40,361 nucleotides of DNA from Lentisphaeraceae bacterium (lineage in GTDB: Bacteria > Verrucomicrobiota > Kiritimatiellia > RFP12 > UBA1067), in the NCBI GenBank assembly GCA_004551905.1, contig SFPL01000085.1:1-40361 (forward strand), in the 5' to 3' direction. Numbering within the stretch: position 1 is the first letter of the stretch; each line of letters opens with the position of its first letter. The notes under the pieces were generated by a model, which saw nothing but the letters and a program-made list of their open reading frames with translations, was not told the origin of the DNA and did no database searches. Position numbers and translations under genes: made by a program. Shown here piece by piece: positions 22,230-31,703 of the stretch.

Positions 22230-23930
22230 ATGAACAAGACGATAATCGCCGCGCTCGCGGCTGCCGCGGCCTGGACGGCTTCAGCCGGCATCGACATCGA
22301 CCTCGACCTCAAGGCGAAGCCGATCAAGGACATGAAGAAGACCGCCAACGGCATCGCCATGGGCGTCAACGGCGCGATGGAGGCCTGGCTCTGCCACGTC
22401 GACGGCAACGACGATATCCTCTACGTCGAAAACAAGGTCGAGACCGCGCGGATCTTCCGCGAGGCCGGCTTGAGGGTGATGCGCCTCCAGGGCATGAATA
22501 CCTGGTTCAACAACCGCAACAAGCGCACCAAGGACGGCAAGTACCCGCTCACCAACCCCAAGGCCGCGTTCGACTTCTACAAGGCCAACGGCATCAAGGT
22601 TTTCGTCTGCCTCGAGTGCCCCGACCAGGCCGCGGTCGCCAACAACCTCGAGATCGTCAAGTGGATTGTCGACAACGGCTACAAGGACCAGGTCGTCGGC
22701 ATCGAGATGGGCAACGAGACCTATGCGAGCAAGGACTACTACAAGCGGGCCGAGTTCTGGCCGCAGGTCATCGACGGCGCGCAGAAGATCTGGCCCAAGC
22801 TGTCGTTCGGCATCGTAATCGGCGAGTACATGGAGAACGACCCCGACATCGCCCAGATCGCCGCGCGCATGAAGTCCAACGAGTCCCTGCACCACGGCTG
22901 GACCTACGACACCGGCTACTTCAGCGCCGGCGAGCTCAACCGCAACACCGCGCGGTTCGTGGAGGCGATGTCCAACCACCTCCACAAGGTAGACCACATC
23001 ATCTACCACGCCTACGGCGCCGAGACGCCGTACAGCTGCTCCTACTACGGCTTCCAACGCTTCCGCAACTTCATCGAGGCGTATCCGCAGCTCAAGGGCA
23101 AGAACTACTGGCTCACCGAGGTGCGTCTCCGCTCGGACGAGGACAACCGCTGCCAGCGCATCTTCCGCGAGACCCTGCTGTGGTCGCACTACGCGCTGAT
23201 GGCGCTCTGCCAGCCCGAGACCGACGCGCTCCTCCAGCACCAGGCGAGCTCGCTCTCCGGCACCATCTACCAGTCGACCGGCAAGTCGTGGGCGGTCCAG
23301 TGGATGGACGGCGCGAAGTGGGGCTCACGCGAGATCCCCGACCGCGTCGCGCCCTACGACATGCCGCGGCTGGAGGTGGGCGCGATGGGCGTCCTCTACC
23401 GCCTGTTCACCGAGGCGATCATGGACCATCCCCAGTTCCTCGCGCACGGCACCTCGAAGGTCCGGGACGCCGAGGACACGTTCTTCACCTCCGCGCGCGT
23501 GACCGACCAGGTCTACAAGCATCGCCGCGCGATCATCGAGGGAACGCCCAAGGCTCAGGCGCCGAAGGTCGACGGCGAGGTCGAGTGGGTGGCCGCGCAC
23601 GGCAGCGGCCAGCTCTGCCTCATGATGGTCAACACCAAGTCCACGCCTGAGACGTTCAAGGTGACGGTCAAGGACAAGTGCTTCTATGCGCCGGTCTACC
23701 GCACGCTCAGCTGTCCCGCGGAGTTCATCGACTGCCGCGCCATCCCGGGCGACGGACCGGTCTGGAGGCAGATGAGCTGGGAGGAGACGCAGTTCGGCGT
23801 TTCGCACATTCCGATGGAGGCGTATGCCAAAATCAAGCCGAAGTGCGATGTGCTGACGGTGACGATCGCGCCGAACACCGTGCAGACGGTCACGGTGCCG
23901 CTCGCCGACCCGCCCAAGCCCGGGAAGTAA
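22230..23930 (+). CDS. Secreted clan-A-like glycoside hydrolase, copy 1
   Basis: 566 residues. A signal peptide (about 1-19, ending TASAG) is followed by a (beta/alpha)8-type domain. GIEMGNETY puts E163 after N162 as the candidate acid/base, and YWLTEVR gives E297 as the candidate nucleophile, the spacing expected of GH-A clan enzymes such as arabinofuranosidases. A beta-rich C-terminal part follows (LCLMMVNTKSTPETFKV). The substrate cannot be called, but exported polysaccharide degradation is likely. AAAGGAA precedes the ATG. The next gene is a paralogue of nearly identical length. Confidence 0.72.
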   Translation: MNKTIIAALAAAAAWTASAGIDIDLDLKAKPIKDMKKTANGIAMGVNGAMEAWLCHVDGNDDILYVENKVETARIFREAGLRVMRLQGMNTWFNNRNKRTKDGKYPLTNPKAAFDFYKANGIKVFVCLECPDQAAVANNLEIVKWIVDNGYKDQVVGIEMGNETYASKDYYKRAEFWPQVIDGAQKIWPKLSFGIVIGEYMENDPDIAQIAARMKSNESLHHGWTYDTGYFSAGELNRNTARFVEAMSNHLHKVDHIIYHAYGAETPYSCSYYGFQRFRNFIEAYPQLKGKNYWLTEVRLRSDEDNRCQRIFRETLLWSHYALMALCQPETDALLQHQASSLSGTIYQSTGKSWAVQWMDGAKWGSREIPDRVAPYDMPRLEVGAMGVLYRLFTEAIMDHPQFLAHGTSKVRDAEDTFFTSARVTDQVYKHRRAIIEGTPKAQAPKVDGEVEWVAAHGSGQLCLMMVNTKSTPETFKVTVKDKCFYAPVYRTLSCPAEFIDCRAIPGDGPVWRQMSWEETQFGVSHIPMEAYAKIKPKCDVLTVTIAPNTVQTVTVPLADPPKPGK

Positions 23931-23938
23931 GGGTCGGC

Positions 23939-25630
23939 ATGAGGAGGACGATCTTCGCCGCGGTCGCGGCGCTTGCTGCGGCGGCGGCCTTCGCCGACTT
24001 CGAGATCTCGCTCGACCCCGCCGCCAAGCCGTTCAAGGACATGCGCAAGACCGGCTGCAACCAGGGCATCGGCTTCAATGCCGCCTTGGAGAGTGTCTGG
24101 TCGGTCGCGAACGACGACTGGTGGTTCGTGACCAACCGGGTGGAGACCTCGCGCACGCTTAAGGAGGCGGGCGCGAACCTTCTCCGCCTCCAGTGCATGA
24201 ACAGCTGGTTCCGGCGCCGGAACGCCGCCGGCCCGAAGGCGCGCCGATCCAACCCCAAGGCCGCGTTCGACTTCTACAAGGCCAACGGCATCAAGGTGTT
24301 CGTCTGCCTCGAGTGCGCCTCCACCAACGCGGTCGACGAGAACGTCGAGATCGTCCAGTGGCTCGTCGACAACGGCTACAAGGACGTTGTCGCCGGCTTC
24401 GAGATGGGCAATGAGACCTACGGCAACCCGCGCTACGAGTCGCTTGCCCGGTACTGGACCGACTTCATCGTCCGCGCCGAGAAGGTATGGCCAAAGCTGC
24501 CGCTCGGCTTCAACATCGGCGAGCTCTTCGAGGGGAACCCCGACCTCGCCCACATGCGCGCCAGGCTCGAGGGCAAGGACGAGATGTACCGCAGCACCTA
24601 CTTCTCGTCCGCCGACTTCAACCAGTTCTCCACCAGGTTCATGCTCGCCATGGCCGCCTCCAACCAGCTCTCCAAGGTCGGCCACATCGTCTGGCATGCC
24701 TACGGCGCGGAGGACCCCTACAGCTGCTCCTACCACGGCATCAAGCGCTTCCGCTACTTCGTGGACCTCTATCCCGAACTCCTCAAGGGCAAGAAGTGGT
24801 GGCTCACCGAGGTGCGCCAGCGCTCGGACGAGGACAACCGCTGCCAGCGCATCTTCCGCGACTCGCTGATCATGGCCCACTTCACCTTGATGGCGCTCTC
24901 GCAGCCGGAGGTTGACGGCTTCTGCCACCACCAGCTCACCGCGCTCTCGGGCGCGCTCTACCAGTCGAACGGGCGCGAGTGGTACGTGCAGTGGCGCGAC
25001 GCCAACCAGTCCTGCCTGCCCGACCACCGCTCCGGCTACAACCAGCCGCGGATGGAGGTGGGGCACTGCGGCGTGATGTACCGCATCCTCGGAGAGGCGC
25101 TGCGCGACAATCCGCTCGTCTACCAGCACGGCACCTCGAAGGAGGCCGGCACCGAGGACTCGTTCTACACCTCCGCACGCGTCGCGACCGAGACCTACGC
25201 CCACCGCAAGGCGCTCAAGGAGCGCGCCGAGTCGCCGGGCGTGAAGGGCGAGGTCGAGTACCTCCTCGCCGGCGACGGCTGCGGCCGCTACTGCCTTCTC
25301 ATGGTGAACACCAAGCCGGCCGCCGAGCGCGTCAGGGTGGTAATCCCCGGACGCCAGTTCGCCGCTCCCACCTACCGCGCGCTGAGCTGCCCCGAGAAGT
25401 ACGTCGACAGCCGCGAAGTGCCGGGCGACGGCCGCTACTGGCGCCAGGTAAGCTGGGAGGACACCCAGACCGGCTTCGAGACATGGTCGAACTGGGACTG
25501 CAAGGGCCACAAGTACATCCCTCTTCCGAGCGGCGTCAACCCGAAGTGCGACGACATGTTCGTCACCATCGAGCCCCACACCGTGCAGTCGGTCGAGTTT
25601 CAGACCCGTGCGAAGCCGAAGGGCAAGTGA
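23939..25630 (+). CDS. Secreted clan-A-like glycoside hydrolase, copy 2
   Basis: 563 residues from the ATG at 23939, 8 nt after copy 1. A signal peptide (about 1-19, ending AAFAD) leads the mature protein. The same catalytic layout is present: N158-E159 in GFEMGNETY and E291 in WWLTEVR. Long segments are identical to copy 1, for example PKAAFDFYKANGIKVFVCLEC and RSDEDNRCQRIFR, while loops differ. It is a tandem duplicate that has diverged, perhaps in specificity. The open frame upstream of this ATG is a shadow inside copy 1. Confidence 0.72.
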   Translation: MRRTIFAAVAALAAAAAFADFEISLDPAAKPFKDMRKTGCNQGIGFNAALESVWSVANDDWWFVTNRVETSRTLKEAGANLLRLQCMNSWFRRRNAAGPKARRSNPKAAFDFYKANGIKVFVCLECASTNAVDENVEIVQWLVDNGYKDVVAGFEMGNETYGNPRYESLARYWTDFIVRAEKVWPKLPLGFNIGELFEGNPDLAHMRARLEGKDEMYRSTYFSSADFNQFSTRFMLAMAASNQLSKVGHIVWHAYGAEDPYSCSYHGIKRFRYFVDLYPELLKGKKWWLTEVRQRSDEDNRCQRIFRDSLIMAHFTLMALSQPEVDGFCHHQLTALSGALYQSNGREWYVQWRDANQSCLPDHRSGYNQPRMEVGHCGVMYRILGEALRDNPLVYQHGTSKEAGTEDSFYTSARVATETYAHRKALKERAESPGVKGEVEYLLAGDGCGRYCLLMVNTKPAAERVRVVIPGRQFAAPTYRALSCPEKYVDSREVPGDGRYWRQVSWEDTQTGFETWSNWDCKGHKYIPLPSGVNPKCDDMFVTIEPHTVQSVEFQTRAKPKGK

Positions 25631-25676
25631 TGCCGACGCAGTGGATTGCCCATCCGCCGCTCACGCAACCAAAAAA

Positions 25677-25687
25677 TATGGTATAAT
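25677..25687 (+). promoter_or_regulatory. Leaderless promoter core of smc
   Basis: AAAAAATATGGTATAATAC with the hexamer at 25682-25687, 9 nt from the smc ATG and no Shine-Dalgarno. Upstream there is only one repeat-like unit (CACGCAACC), not a clear array. Confidence 0.75.
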
Positions 25688-25696
25688 ACACCCTTA

Positions 25697-28204
25697 ATGT
25701 ACCTCAAGCAGTTAGAGATAATCGGCTTCAAGTCGTTCGCGGACAAGACGCGGCTCGACTTCGATCCCGGTTTGATCGCGATCGTCGGTCCGAACGGATG
25801 CGGAAAGTCCAATGTTTCCGACGCGATCCGCTGGGTGCTCGGCGAGCAGAAGCCGACTGCGCTGAGGTGCTCCAAGCTCGCCGACGTGGTTTTCAACGGC
25901 ACCGACACGCGCAAGCCGCTCGGCGCGGCGGAAGTGTCCATCACCTTCGCCGAGTGCGAGAAGGAGCTCGGCACCGACTACCACGAGGTCACCATCACCC
26001 GTCGCGTCTACCGCGACGGCACCGGCGAGTACTACATCAACAAGCAGCCCTCGCGCCTCAAGGACGTGCAGCACCTCTTCATGGGCACGGGCATCGGCAC
26101 CAGCTCCTATTCGGTGATGGCCCAGGGCCAGATCGACGCGGTGCTCTCCTCGCGTCCCGAGGACCGCCGCGCCGTGTTCGAGGAGGCGGCCGGCATCACC
26201 AAGTTCAAGGCCGACCGCAGGGAGGCGCTCCGCAAGATCGAGCAGACCGAGCAGAACCTCCTGCGCGAGCAGGACGTCCTGCGCGAGATGAAGCGCCAGA
26301 TCGGCTCCCTGCAGCGCCAGGTGGGCAAGGCGAAGAAGTGCAAGGAGCTCCGGGACCGGCTGCGCGGGCTCGACATCCACCTTTCCCGCCAGCGCATCCG
26401 CTCCTACGACCAGGAGCTGGAGCAGAACGCGCGGAACCGCGCCGAGGTCGACCGCGCAATCGCCGAGGCGCAGGAGACTGTCGCCGCCGCCGAGGCCGAG
26501 GCGCAGGCGCTGCACGCGCAGATCCACGAGCTGGAGGACGGTCTCCAGGCGCTCGCGTCCGAGCAGGCGTCCGCTGAGGGCGCGTACGCCCGCGCCCGCG
26601 AGGTGATCGGCGTCAACGCGTCGCGCGTCGAGGAGTACCGCGGCTACATCGCGCGCGACGAGGGCGAGCTGAAGCTCGCCGAGGAGGCGCTTTCCGAGGC
26701 GAAGCTGCAGTCCGAGTCGCTCGCGCAGAAGCGTGCGCTGCTCGGCGACTCGCTCGCCGCGGCGCGCGACGCGCTGGCCGGGGCCGAGGAGGAGTTCTCG
26801 CGTCTGCAGGCCGAGATCGACGCGAAGAGCGCCGAGGTGGCGAAGAAGCGCCGCGAGGTCGCGGACACCACCCGCACCGGCACGCTCGTCGCGGACAGCG
26901 AGGTCAGACGCAACGGCGCGGTGGAGACGTGGAAGGCCGGCACCACGGTGACGACGATGATGAAGCGCGAGGACCTGATGGCGGTCGTCGCCGCCGCCGA
27001 GGAGGAGCTCCGCGCGATGGAGCGCGGCCACATGCCGGCGTCGCAGCGGCTCACCGAGCGGCGCATCGCCCTGAGCCAGCTTGAGCAGGAGCTTTCGTTC
27101 GTCGGCCAGCAGGAGGAGTCGTCCGCCGCGCGGCGCGCCGAGATCGAGCGCGCGATCGCCGCGCGCGAGGGACAAATCGCCGGCTACCGCGAGTCTATCG
27201 ACCGTCTCACCGAGGAGTCTGGCGACCTGATGGCCGGCCTCGAGGAGCTCAAGTCCCGCGCCGGCGAGGCGCTCTCCCGCATCCAGGCCGTCCGCGACGA
27301 GCGCGCGGCGATGCTCGAGAAGATCTCCGCCGCCGACGCCAGGGTCGGCGAGCGCCGGATCGCGCTCGACCAGGCGAAGGACTTCCGCGCCAAGCTGGAG
27401 GTGCAGGCGGCCGAGGCCACGATGCGCCGCCAGAACGTCTACGAGCACCTGCAGGACGAGTACGGCCTCTTCGCCGACGCGGTGATGCGCGAGCCGGACC
27501 CGGACTGGGGCGCGGCCGGCGAGCCGCCGCTTTCCGAGGTGGAGCGCACCGTCTCGCAGCTCCAGGCCGAGATCGCTGCGCTCGGGCCGGTGAACATGGT
27601 CGCCGTCGAGGAGTGCCGCGAGCTCGAGGAGCGCTATGCCCGCGAGAAGGCGCAGGAGGAGGACCTCATCGCCGCGAAGGCGCGGCTGATGGAGCTAATC
27701 GGCAGCCTCAACGACACCTCGGGCACGATGTTCCGCACGACTTTCGAGACGGCGAACCGCAACTTCCAGGCGATGTTCGCCAAGCTCTTCGGCGGCGGTG
27801 AGGCACGGCTGGTGCTGCTGGAGAACGAGGAGGACCCGCTCGAGTGCGGCATCGACATCGTGGCGCGTCCGCCCGGGAAGCGCCCGCAGTCGGTCTCGCT
27901 CCTCTCCGGCGGCGAGCGCACGATGACGGCGGTGGCGCTGCTCTTCTCGATCTTCATGATCAAGCCCGCGCCGTTCTGCATGCTCGACGAGCTCGACGCC
28001 GCGCTCGACGACGCGAACATCGGCCGCTTCGTCTCGCAGCTGCAGGAGTTCCTCGCGCAGTCGCAGTTCCTCATCATCACCCACAACCAGCACACGATCG
28101 CCGGCTCCGACCTCGTCTACGGGGTGAGCCAGCAGGAGAAGGGCGTCTCGCGCGTCATCTCCATGAAGCTCAGCGACCTCGGCGCGAAGCCGGAGGAGAA
28201 GTAG
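25697..28204 (+). CDS. smc: Chromosome segregation SMC-type ATPase, short arms and no canonical hinge
   Basis: 835 residues, against about 1150-1200 for typical bacterial SMC. The heads are intact: Walker A GPNGCGKSN (31-39), FEEAAGITKFK (161-171), signature LLSGGER (735-741) and Walker B CMLDELDAALDD (761-772). Coiled coils occupy about 170-387 and 426-670. The segment between them (388-425) is a 38-residue Thr/Gly-containing linker, far too short for the 150-200-residue hinge, and has no CxxC zinc hook. GPVNMVAVEECRELEERY before the C-terminal head is typical of true SMC rather than Rad50. The start at 25697 is set by the promoter 9 nt upstream and by homology (MYLKQLEIIGFKSFADKT). Confidence 0.88.
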   Translation: MYLKQLEIIGFKSFADKTRLDFDPGLIAIVGPNGCGKSNVSDAIRWVLGEQKPTALRCSKLADVVFNGTDTRKPLGAAEVSITFAECEKELGTDYHEVTITRRVYRDGTGEYYINKQPSRLKDVQHLFMGTGIGTSSYSVMAQGQIDAVLSSRPEDRRAVFEEAAGITKFKADRREALRKIEQTEQNLLREQDVLREMKRQIGSLQRQVGKAKKCKELRDRLRGLDIHLSRQRIRSYDQELEQNARNRAEVDRAIAEAQETVAAAEAEAQALHAQIHELEDGLQALASEQASAEGAYARAREVIGVNASRVEEYRGYIARDEGELKLAEEALSEAKLQSESLAQKRALLGDSLAAARDALAGAEEEFSRLQAEIDAKSAEVAKKRREVADTTRTGTLVADSEVRRNGAVETWKAGTTVTTMMKREDLMAVVAAAEEELRAMERGHMPASQRLTERRIALSQLEQELSFVGQQEESSAARRAEIERAIAAREGQIAGYRESIDRLTEESGDLMAGLEELKSRAGEALSRIQAVRDERAAMLEKISAADARVGERRIALDQAKDFRAKLEVQAAEATMRRQNVYEHLQDEYGLFADAVMREPDPDWGAAGEPPLSEVERTVSQLQAEIAALGPVNMVAVEECRELEERYAREKAQEEDLIAAKARLMELIGSLNDTSGTMFRTTFETANRNFQAMFAKLFGGGEARLVLLENEEDPLECGIDIVARPPGKRPQSVSLLSGGERTMTAVALLFSIFMIKPAPFCMLDELDAALDDANIGRFVSQLQEFLAQSQFLIITHNQHTIAGSDLVYGVSQQEKGVSRVISMKLSDLGAKPEEK

Positions 28205-28213
28205 GTCAAGTCC

Positions 28214-29668
28214 ATGGCACAGGAAACCAACGAATACCGCGAACAGCGCCTCGCCTCGATGAAGGCGCTACGGGAGATGGGCTACGAGCCCTACGGCCGC
28301 AGGTACGACCACGTCGACCTCAAGGCCGCGCGCGAAAACTTCGAGGAGGGGGAGCCGGTGCGCGTCGCCGGCCGCCTCCTCATGATCCGCCGCATGGGCA
28401 AGATGAACTTCTGCACCATGAACGACGGCACCGACCGCTTCCAGCTCATCTTCAAGCGCGACGAGCTCTCCGAGACCGCCTTCGCCGCGTTCAAGCAGCT
28501 CAACCTCGGCGACATCATCGGTGCCGAGGGCGTGTTCTTCACCACCCAGAAGGGCGAGAAGTCGGTGGTGGTGAAGGAGTGGACGATGCTCGCGAAGGCG
28601 TTGGAGCAGCCGCCGGAGAAGTTCCACGGCCTCGCCGACCAGGAGGAGCGCTACCGCCGCCGCTACGTGGACCTGATGACGAACGACGAGAGCCGCGAGC
28701 GCTTCTTCACGCGCTCGAAGCTCATCATGGAGATCAGGAAGTATCTCTGGGACAGGGGATTCGTCGAGGTCGAGACGCCGATTCTCCAGGACCAGGCCGG
28801 CGGCGCGGCCGCGAAGCCGTTCTTCTCCCACTTCAACGCGCTCGACAAGGACTGCGTGATGCGCATCGCGCCAGAGCTCTACCTGAAGCGCCTCCTCGTC
28901 GGCGGCATGAACAAGGTCTTCGAGCTCGGCAAGGACTTCCGCAACGAGGGCATCGACCGCACCCACAACCCCGAGTTCACGGTGTGCGAGATCTACGAGG
29001 CGTACGGCGACCGCACCTCGATGGAGGCGATCATGGAGGGGCTTCTCCCCCACCTCTGCGACAAGGTGATCGGCACGCGCAGGGTCGAGTACGGAGAGGC
29101 GAAGGAGGTCATCGACTTCAACCCGCCGTACCGCCGCGTCGCGTACAGGGACCTCGTGAAGGAGCTGATGGGCGACGACTGGTTCGAGCTCGACTTCGCG
29201 ACCCAGCTCGCGAAGGCCAAGGCGAAGGGCGCCGAGACCGGAACCAACCTCGAGCTCGACGGGATCACGCGCGAACTCGAGCTCACCCACGAGGTCTACG
29301 ACAAGCTGATCGAGAAGAAGCTCATGCAGCCGACGTTCGTGACCAGGATTCCGCACGAGTTCGTCCCGCTCGCCAAGGCGTGCAAGGACGACCCCAGCCT
29401 CGTGGACGTCTTCGAGTTCGTCGTCGCCGGCCGCGAGCTCTGCCCCGGCTACACCGAGCAGAACGACCCACTGGAGCAGCGCAAGGCGCTTGAGAACCAG
29501 GCCGGCGAGGACACCGAGAAGATCGACGAAGATTTCATCAGTGCGCTCGAATGCGGCATGCCGCCGACCGGCGGACTCGGCTTCGGCGTCGACCGCCTGG
29601 TCATGTTCCTTACCGGCACCGACTCGATTCGCGACGTGGTGCTTTTCCCGCAGCTTAAGAAGGCATAG
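28214..29668 (+). CDS. lysS: Lysyl-tRNA synthetase, class II
   Basis: 484 residues. An OB-fold anticodon-binding domain (about 45-150) precedes the class II catalytic core with motif 2 FRNEGIDRTHNPEFT and motif 3 GLGFGVDRLVMFLTG. It charges tRNA-Lys. It starts 10 nt after smc, with a weak AAGTAGG ahead of the ATG, so it is probably co-transcribed with smc, and dapA follows 22 nt later. It pairs logically with dapA in lysine use and synthesis. Confidence 0.96.
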   Translation: MAQETNEYREQRLASMKALREMGYEPYGRRYDHVDLKAARENFEEGEPVRVAGRLLMIRRMGKMNFCTMNDGTDRFQLIFKRDELSETAFAAFKQLNLGDIIGAEGVFFTTQKGEKSVVVKEWTMLAKALEQPPEKFHGLADQEERYRRRYVDLMTNDESRERFFTRSKLIMEIRKYLWDRGFVEVETPILQDQAGGAAAKPFFSHFNALDKDCVMRIAPELYLKRLLVGGMNKVFELGKDFRNEGIDRTHNPEFTVCEIYEAYGDRTSMEAIMEGLLPHLCDKVIGTRRVEYGEAKEVIDFNPPYRRVAYRDLVKELMGDDWFELDFATQLAKAKAKGAETGTNLELDGITRELELTHEVYDKLIEKKLMQPTFVTRIPHEFVPLAKACKDDPSLVDVFEFVVAGRELCPGYTEQNDPLEQRKALENQAGEDTEKIDEDFISALECGMPPTGGLGFGVDRLVMFLTGTDSIRDVVLFPQLKKA

Positions 29669-29690
29669 CAGTTAGACGGAGCGAAAGACT

Positions 29691-30569
29691 ATGAACCTTT
29701 CCGGCACCATCACGGCACTCGTGACCCCGTTCGCGCGCGACGGGTCGGTCGACTACGGCGCGCTCAGGGCGCTCGTCGAGGAGCAGACCGCCGCGGGCGT
29801 CGATGGCATCTGCTCGGTGGGGACGAGCGGCGAGTCGCCCACGCTCACCCACGAGGAGCACCACTGCATGATCGAGAAGACGATCGAGTTCGCCGCGGGC
29901 AAGTGCACCATCGTCGCCGGCACCGGCGCGAACTCTACCGCCGAGGCGCTTTCCCTGACCCGCGCGGCGATCGCCTGCGGCGGCGCCGACGCCTGCCTCC
30001 AGGTCACCCCCTACTACAACAAGCCCAACCCAGAGGGACTCTACCGCCACTTCATGTCCGTCGCGGACCTGGGGCTGCCGGTGATCCTCTACAACGTGCC
30101 TGGCAGGACCGGTCGCGAGATTCCGCTTTCCGTCGTGAAGCGCCTCGCCGCGCACCCGAACGTCGTCGCCATCAAGGAGGCGGCCGGGTCGGTCGACCGC
30201 GTTAGCGCGGTGCGCGACGCCGCGCCGGGCCTCACGGTGCTTTCCGGCGACGACTCGCTCGCCCTGCCGATGATCGCAGTCGGTGCCGCGGGCGTCATTT
30301 CCGTCGCCTCGAACGTCATCCCGCGCGAGATGGGCGACATGGTGAGGAAGGCGCTTGCCGGCGACTTCGTCGGCGCTCGCGCGATCCACGAGCGGTACTA
30401 CCGGCTCTTCCGCGACCTCTTCATCGACGTCAACCCGGTGATGGTGAAGGAGGCGCTCGCCGCGATGGGCAGGTGCGAGCGGGTGTTCCGCCTGCCGCTC
30501 TGCGAGACCGACGACGCGAAGCTCGCGCAGCTGAAGGGGACGATGAAGGATCTTGGGCTCGTCGGCTGA
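29691..30569 (+). CDS. dapA: 4-hydroxy-tetrahydrodipicolinate synthase
   Basis: 292 residues, the normal length. The Schiff-base lysine is K162 in VVAIKEAAGS. Y134 and R139 lie in LYNVPGRTGRE, and the T45-S46 pair lies in GTSGESPTLT. YYNKPNPEGLYRHF is also diagnostic. It condenses pyruvate with aspartate semialdehyde, the first committed step to meso-DAP and lysine, linking lysS upstream with envelope genes downstream. GGAG lies 9 nt before the ATG. Confidence 0.96.
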   Translation: MNLSGTITALVTPFARDGSVDYGALRALVEEQTAAGVDGICSVGTSGESPTLTHEEHHCMIEKTIEFAAGKCTIVAGTGANSTAEALSLTRAAIACGGADACLQVTPYYNKPNPEGLYRHFMSVADLGLPVILYNVPGRTGREIPLSVVKRLAAHPNVVAIKEAAGSVDRVSAVRDAAPGLTVLSGDDSLALPMIAVGAAGVISVASNVIPREMGDMVRKALAGDFVGARAIHERYYRLFRDLFIDVNPVMVKEALAAMGRCERVFRLPLCETDDAKLAQLKGTMKDLGLVG

Positions 30570-30631
30570 ACATTCCGGCGGCGAAACGCATTCAACACGA
30601 TGGAAGACTTCAACAACAGGAAGGAGAGACC

Positions 30632-31264
30632 ATGATAGGATACCTGATGGACGGCGGCTGGATGATGATTCCGCTGCTTATCTGCTCGATTGCGATGGTC
30701 GCGGCGATCATCGACCGCGCGCGCGCGTTCCGTTGCGCCGCGAAGATCGACCCCGACAAGATGCGCGCCGAGGTCTGCGAGGCGGTGGCCGCCGGCGATG
30801 TCGACCGCGCGGTGAAGGTCTGCGAGGGAGGCGAGGGGCCGGTCGCAGCGGTACTGCTGACGGGCCTCAGGCGTCTCGTCGATATGCGCGAGAAGGGCCG
30901 GAGCGAGGCCGAGATCGGCGCCGGCGTCACCAAGGCGATGGAGGACTACGCGCCGCGCTCGATGAACGGGCTCGAGAAGAGGCTCGGTCTCCTGGTGCTC
31001 GTCGCGTCCATCTCGCCGCTCATCGGCATGTGCGGTACGGTGACGGGCATGATCAACTCCTTCTCGGTGATGGCCGAGGCCGCCGGGCTCGACCCGGGCG
31101 CGGTCGCGGGCGGCATCTCCGAGGCGCTCATCACCACCGCCGCCGGCCTCATCATCGCGATTCCCGGCGTCGTTGCCTACAACATGTTCCAGAAGCGCGT
31201 CGAGGAGTGGAACATGCGGCTCGAGGGCGCGATCGCGGAGTTCGGCCAGGCGGTCGGCGCGTAA
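30632..31264 (+). CDS. exbB: ExbB/TolQ/MotA-family proton channel
   Basis: 210 residues from the ATG at 30632, with AAGGAG directly upstream; the longer open frame would begin inside dapA. Three membrane segments are visible: about 9-27, 125-150 (LVASISPLIGMCGTVTGMI) and 170-190 (TTAAGLIIAIPGVVAY), the conserved ExbB/TolQ core. It forms the pentameric proton channel that powers TonB or TolA-like proteins. Two exbD genes and a TonB-like stub follow at once. Confidence 0.93.
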   Translation: MIGYLMDGGWMMIPLLICSIAMVAAIIDRARAFRCAAKIDPDKMRAEVCEAVAAGDVDRAVKVCEGGEGPVAAVLLTGLRRLVDMREKGRSEAEIGAGVTKAMEDYAPRSMNGLEKRLGLLVLVASISPLIGMCGTVTGMINSFSVMAEAAGLDPGAVAGGISEALITTAAGLIIAIPGVVAYNMFQKRVEEWNMRLEGAIAEFGQAVGA

Positions 31265-31282
31265 GGCGCGGAATCTGCGGAA

Positions 31283-31702
31283 GTGAAGCGCATCGGTCCA
31301 AAGCGGCAGGGAGACGTCAGTCCTGATCTGACGTCCTTCTCCGACATTGCCAACCTGCTCATCATCTTCTTCATCCTGACGACGTCGCTGGTAAGGCCGT
31401 TCGGGCGGATGATGGACATGCCTTCGAGCGCCAAGCCGTCGACAGAGCAGAAGCAGTCGGACACGCCCACGGTGCGCCTCACCACCGACCGCATCGTCTT
31501 CTCCGCCGGCGAGAAGAACGAGAAGGAGGTCACCATGAACGAGCTCAGGGCCGAGCTCTGGCGGCGCAACTTCCCAGCCCAGAAGCCGGACAAGCGGGCG
31601 GTCGTGGTGGAGACCGCGCCAGAGGTCAAGTACGAGCGCTACTACCAGGTGGCGACGGCGATTGCCGCCGCTGGCGGCGTGGTGGCGGTGATGGAGGAGT
31701 GA
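31283..31702 (+). CDS. exbD: ExbD/TolR-family protein, first copy
   Basis: 139 residues from a GTG at 31283. A single membrane helix near residues 20-38 carries the proton-path aspartate D21 (FSDIANLLIIFFIL). A periplasmic domain follows with the ExbD-type fold (VRLTTDRIVF, VVVETAPEVKYERYYQVATAIAAAG). It pairs with ExbB. A second, divergent exbD starts 2 nt after its stop, so the motor may use a mixed ExbD dimer. Confidence 0.88.
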   Translation: MKRIGPKRQGDVSPDLTSFSDIANLLIIFFILTTSLVRPFGRMMDMPSSAKPSTEQKQSDTPTVRLTTDRIVFSAGEKNEKEVTMNELRAELWRRNFPAQKPDKRAVVVETAPEVKYERYYQVATAIAAAGGVVAVMEE

Positions 31703-31703
31703 C

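Noticed and set aside
26858..26971. Rad50/SbcC identity for the hingeless SMC
   Set aside because: There is no CxxC hook, and the sequence before the C-terminal head is SMC-like.
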